From Bacillota bacterium (GTDB lineage: Bacteria > Bacillota > Clostridia > Christensenellales > CAG-138), in the NCBI GenBank assembly GCA_023396535.1, contig JAEWWD010000151.1, positions 1-8,431 on the forward strand: a DNA stretch of 8,431 bases. The letters run 5' to 3'. The notes under the pieces are model-generated. The model did not search any database. It was not told where the DNA came from and saw nothing but the letters and a program-made list of their open reading frames with translations. The first letter of the stretch is position 1. Every line of letters begins with the position of its first letter. Positions 6,870 to 8,431 of this stretch are shown here, piece by piece. Both the position numbers and the translations under genes were made by a program.

Positions 6870-8372
6870 ATGAAAGCCATCCTGATACTGTTGGACAGCC
6901 TCAATCGCAGGTTTTTGAGCTGCTACGACAAGGGTACCTGGGTAAAGACCCCCAATATCAAGAGGTTGTGCGACAAAAGCACCGTGTTCGACAGCCATTT
7001 TGTAGGGTCTGCGCCCTGCATGCCCGCGCGGCACGACCTTCTGACGGGCCGGCTGGAGTTCCTGGAGCATAACTGGTCCGGCATACAGCCGTATGATTAT
7101 ACCCTCCCGCATGCCCTGCGTGAGTCGGGAATTTACACACATATGACGACGGACCACTACCATTATTTCCAGATCGGCGGGGAGAATTATCCCTTCCTGT
7201 TCAACAGTTGGGAGTTTATCCGCGGGCAGGAGCACGATGCGTTCGCGCCTACATTGGGCAAGTTACCGGTTCGGGAGCATTATGGGGCATTCCATCCGCA
7301 ATATGACCTGAACAGGCAGTGCTTTCAGGGCGAAGAGGATTACCCCAGCCCCAAAACGCTTGCCCAGGCCGCCGGATTCGTGGAGAAATATCACGACGAG
7401 GACGATTGGTTCCTGATGATCGACTCCTTCGATCCGCACGAACCTTTCGACGTCCCCGACAGCTTTGCAGATGATTACGGCGATCCCTATCAGGACAGGC
7501 TGTTCTACTGGCCGAACTACGCCCCCTGCGGCAATCTGCCGGCGCATGCGGTGGAGCATATTCAAAAGCAATACGCGAAAACGCTGACCATGACCGATAA
7601 ATGGCTGGGCAGGCTTTTCGATACGCTGGATGCGCATGCGTTATGGGAGAATACGCTGGTGATCCTCACTTCCGACCATGGGCATATGCTGGGCGAGCAT
7701 GCGCTGCTGGGCAAAAACTACATGCCGGCCTACAACGAAATCTATCACATCCCGCTGCTGATTCATATGCCCGGCCAGACGGAACACAATCGTTTGCGGG
7801 CGCTGACGCAAAACATCGACCTGTTCCCTACCCTGCTCACATACTTCGGCGTGTCCGTGGACGCCTGCCCGGATAAACTGCACGGAAAATCGCTTCTCCC
7901 GCTGTTGAACGGGTCACAGGAAAAAATCAGGGATACTGCCCTGTACGGCCTGTTTGGCAAGCAGGTCAATATTACGGACGGACGATACACGTATTTTCGA
8001 AGCGCTGTCCGCGAGGATAACTCGCCGATGAACATCTACACCGCCATGCCCACCACCATCGGCCATTATTGGGACAGGGCGCATATCGGCGATGCAACCA
8101 AAATTGAAGCGGGAAAATTTCTAAAATGGACGGATTATCCGGTTTTTAAGATCCCCGCATCCAATGCGATACTGGACGACGTATCGCACCGTTTTGACGT
8201 ACGCCCCGAAATACAGGCGAACCATATGCTGTTCGATATCGAAAAGGATTATGCGCAACGGCATAACATCTGCGGCGGCACGGAAGAGGAACGGATGTGC
8301 GGGCTCCTGAAGCTGGCGCTGCTGGAACACGACAGCCCGAACGAACAGTTCGAACGATTGGGGTTATTATAA
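6870..8372 (+). CDS. Type-I sulfatase 3 (CMPAR motif), probably cytoplasmic
   Basis: This 500-residue sulfatase differs clearly from the other two. Cys50 in CMPAR (50-54), followed by HDLLTGR, is the formylglycine site. The N-terminal metal motif is LLDSLNRRF with D9 but Ser10 where many sulfatases have a second Asp. H190 lies in DSFDPHEPF, D269-H270 in LTSDHGHMLGEH, and K282 in LLGKNY. HMLFDIEKDYAQRHNI (452-467) is the usual C-terminal motif. The core starts at residue 3, so there is no signal peptide. AAAGGA (6854-6859) lies ten bases before the ATG. The 49-base gap from sulfatase 2 is larger than others in the sulfatase block but shows no terminator or clear promoter, so cotranscription is likely. 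The end is complete at TAA 8370-8372. The substrate cannot be deduced. Confidence 0.91.
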   Translation: MKAILILLDSLNRRFLSCYDKGTWVKTPNIKRLCDKSTVFDSHFVGSAPCMPARHDLLTGRLEFLEHNWSGIQPYDYTLPHALRESGIYTHMTTDHYHYFQIGGENYPFLFNSWEFIRGQEHDAFAPTLGKLPVREHYGAFHPQYDLNRQCFQGEEDYPSPKTLAQAAGFVEKYHDEDDWFLMIDSFDPHEPFDVPDSFADDYGDPYQDRLFYWPNYAPCGNLPAHAVEHIQKQYAKTLTMTDKWLGRLFDTLDAHALWENTLVILTSDHGHMLGEHALLGKNYMPAYNEIYHIPLLIHMPGQTEHNRLRALTQNIDLFPTLLTYFGVSVDACPDKLHGKSLLPLLNGSQEKIRDTALYGLFGKQVNITDGRYTYFRSAVREDNSPMNIYTAMPTTIGHYWDRAHIGDATKIEAGKFLKWTDYPVFKIPASNAILDDVSHRFDVRPEIQANHMLFDIEKDYAQRHNICGGTEEERMCGLLKLALLEHDSPNEQFERLGLL

Positions 8373-8431
8373 ACCGGGTTTCTCCTATTTACAGCAATTT
8401 TCCGGCAGGCGCGATCCGGACAGGCATACAG

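Noticed and set aside
8371..8381. AAACCGGGTTT palindrome after the last sulfatase as a terminator
   Set aside because: The 5-bp arms leave a 1-base centre, too tight for an RNA hairpin, and no T-run follows. No terminator is visible before the window ends.
8373..8431. Possible start of another gene or regulatory element in the tail
   Set aside because: No ribosome site with a start codon and no clear repeat is visible; the loose CCGGCAGGC/CCGGACAGGC similarity is too short to support.

Overview
The window reads as one co-directional operon fragment on the + strand. It holds the 3' end of a substrate-binding-protein gene, two different ABC permeases, two different ABC ATPases and three different sulfatases (positions 1-8372). 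A 59-base tail (8373-8431) shows no gene. All gaps between genes are short or are overlaps, except a 71-base gap (871-941) after the binding-protein gene that holds a perfect 15-bp hairpin.

Organism: strong purine-rich ribosome sites (AGGAGG-like), tight packing, moderately high GC with frequent ATA and AGG codons, and the sulfatase types suggest an anaerobic Firmicute (Clostridia-like), perhaps from a gut or similar polymer-rich habitat. This is inference from style only; no marker gene is present.

Transporter (1-4011): the binding protein, permeases and ATPases all belong to the nitrate/sulfonate/taurine (NitT/TauT, SsuABC-like) family. Having two distinct permeases and two distinct ATPases points to a heterodimeric membrane core with a heterodimeric ATPase. 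The ATPases carry complementary defects. The first has Asn in place of the switch histidine and an atypical Walker A. The second has LSASM in place of the LSGGx signature. In the standard head-to-tail dimer these changes fall on the same composite ATP site and leave the other site canonical.

Sulfatases (4014-8372): three type-I (formylglycine) sulfatases from clearly different subfamilies follow, with active-site motifs CGPAR, CSPSR and CMPAR. None starts with a signal peptide, so all three should act in the cytoplasm. The simplest joint reading is that an intact sulfated organic compound (or a set of them) is imported by the ABC system and its sulfate esters are then removed inside the cell, releasing sulfate and a carbon skeleton. 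The substrate cannot be named from this sequence. No sulfatase-maturating radical SAM enzyme (anSME), glycosidase or regulator is visible here, so these must lie elsewhere if they exist.
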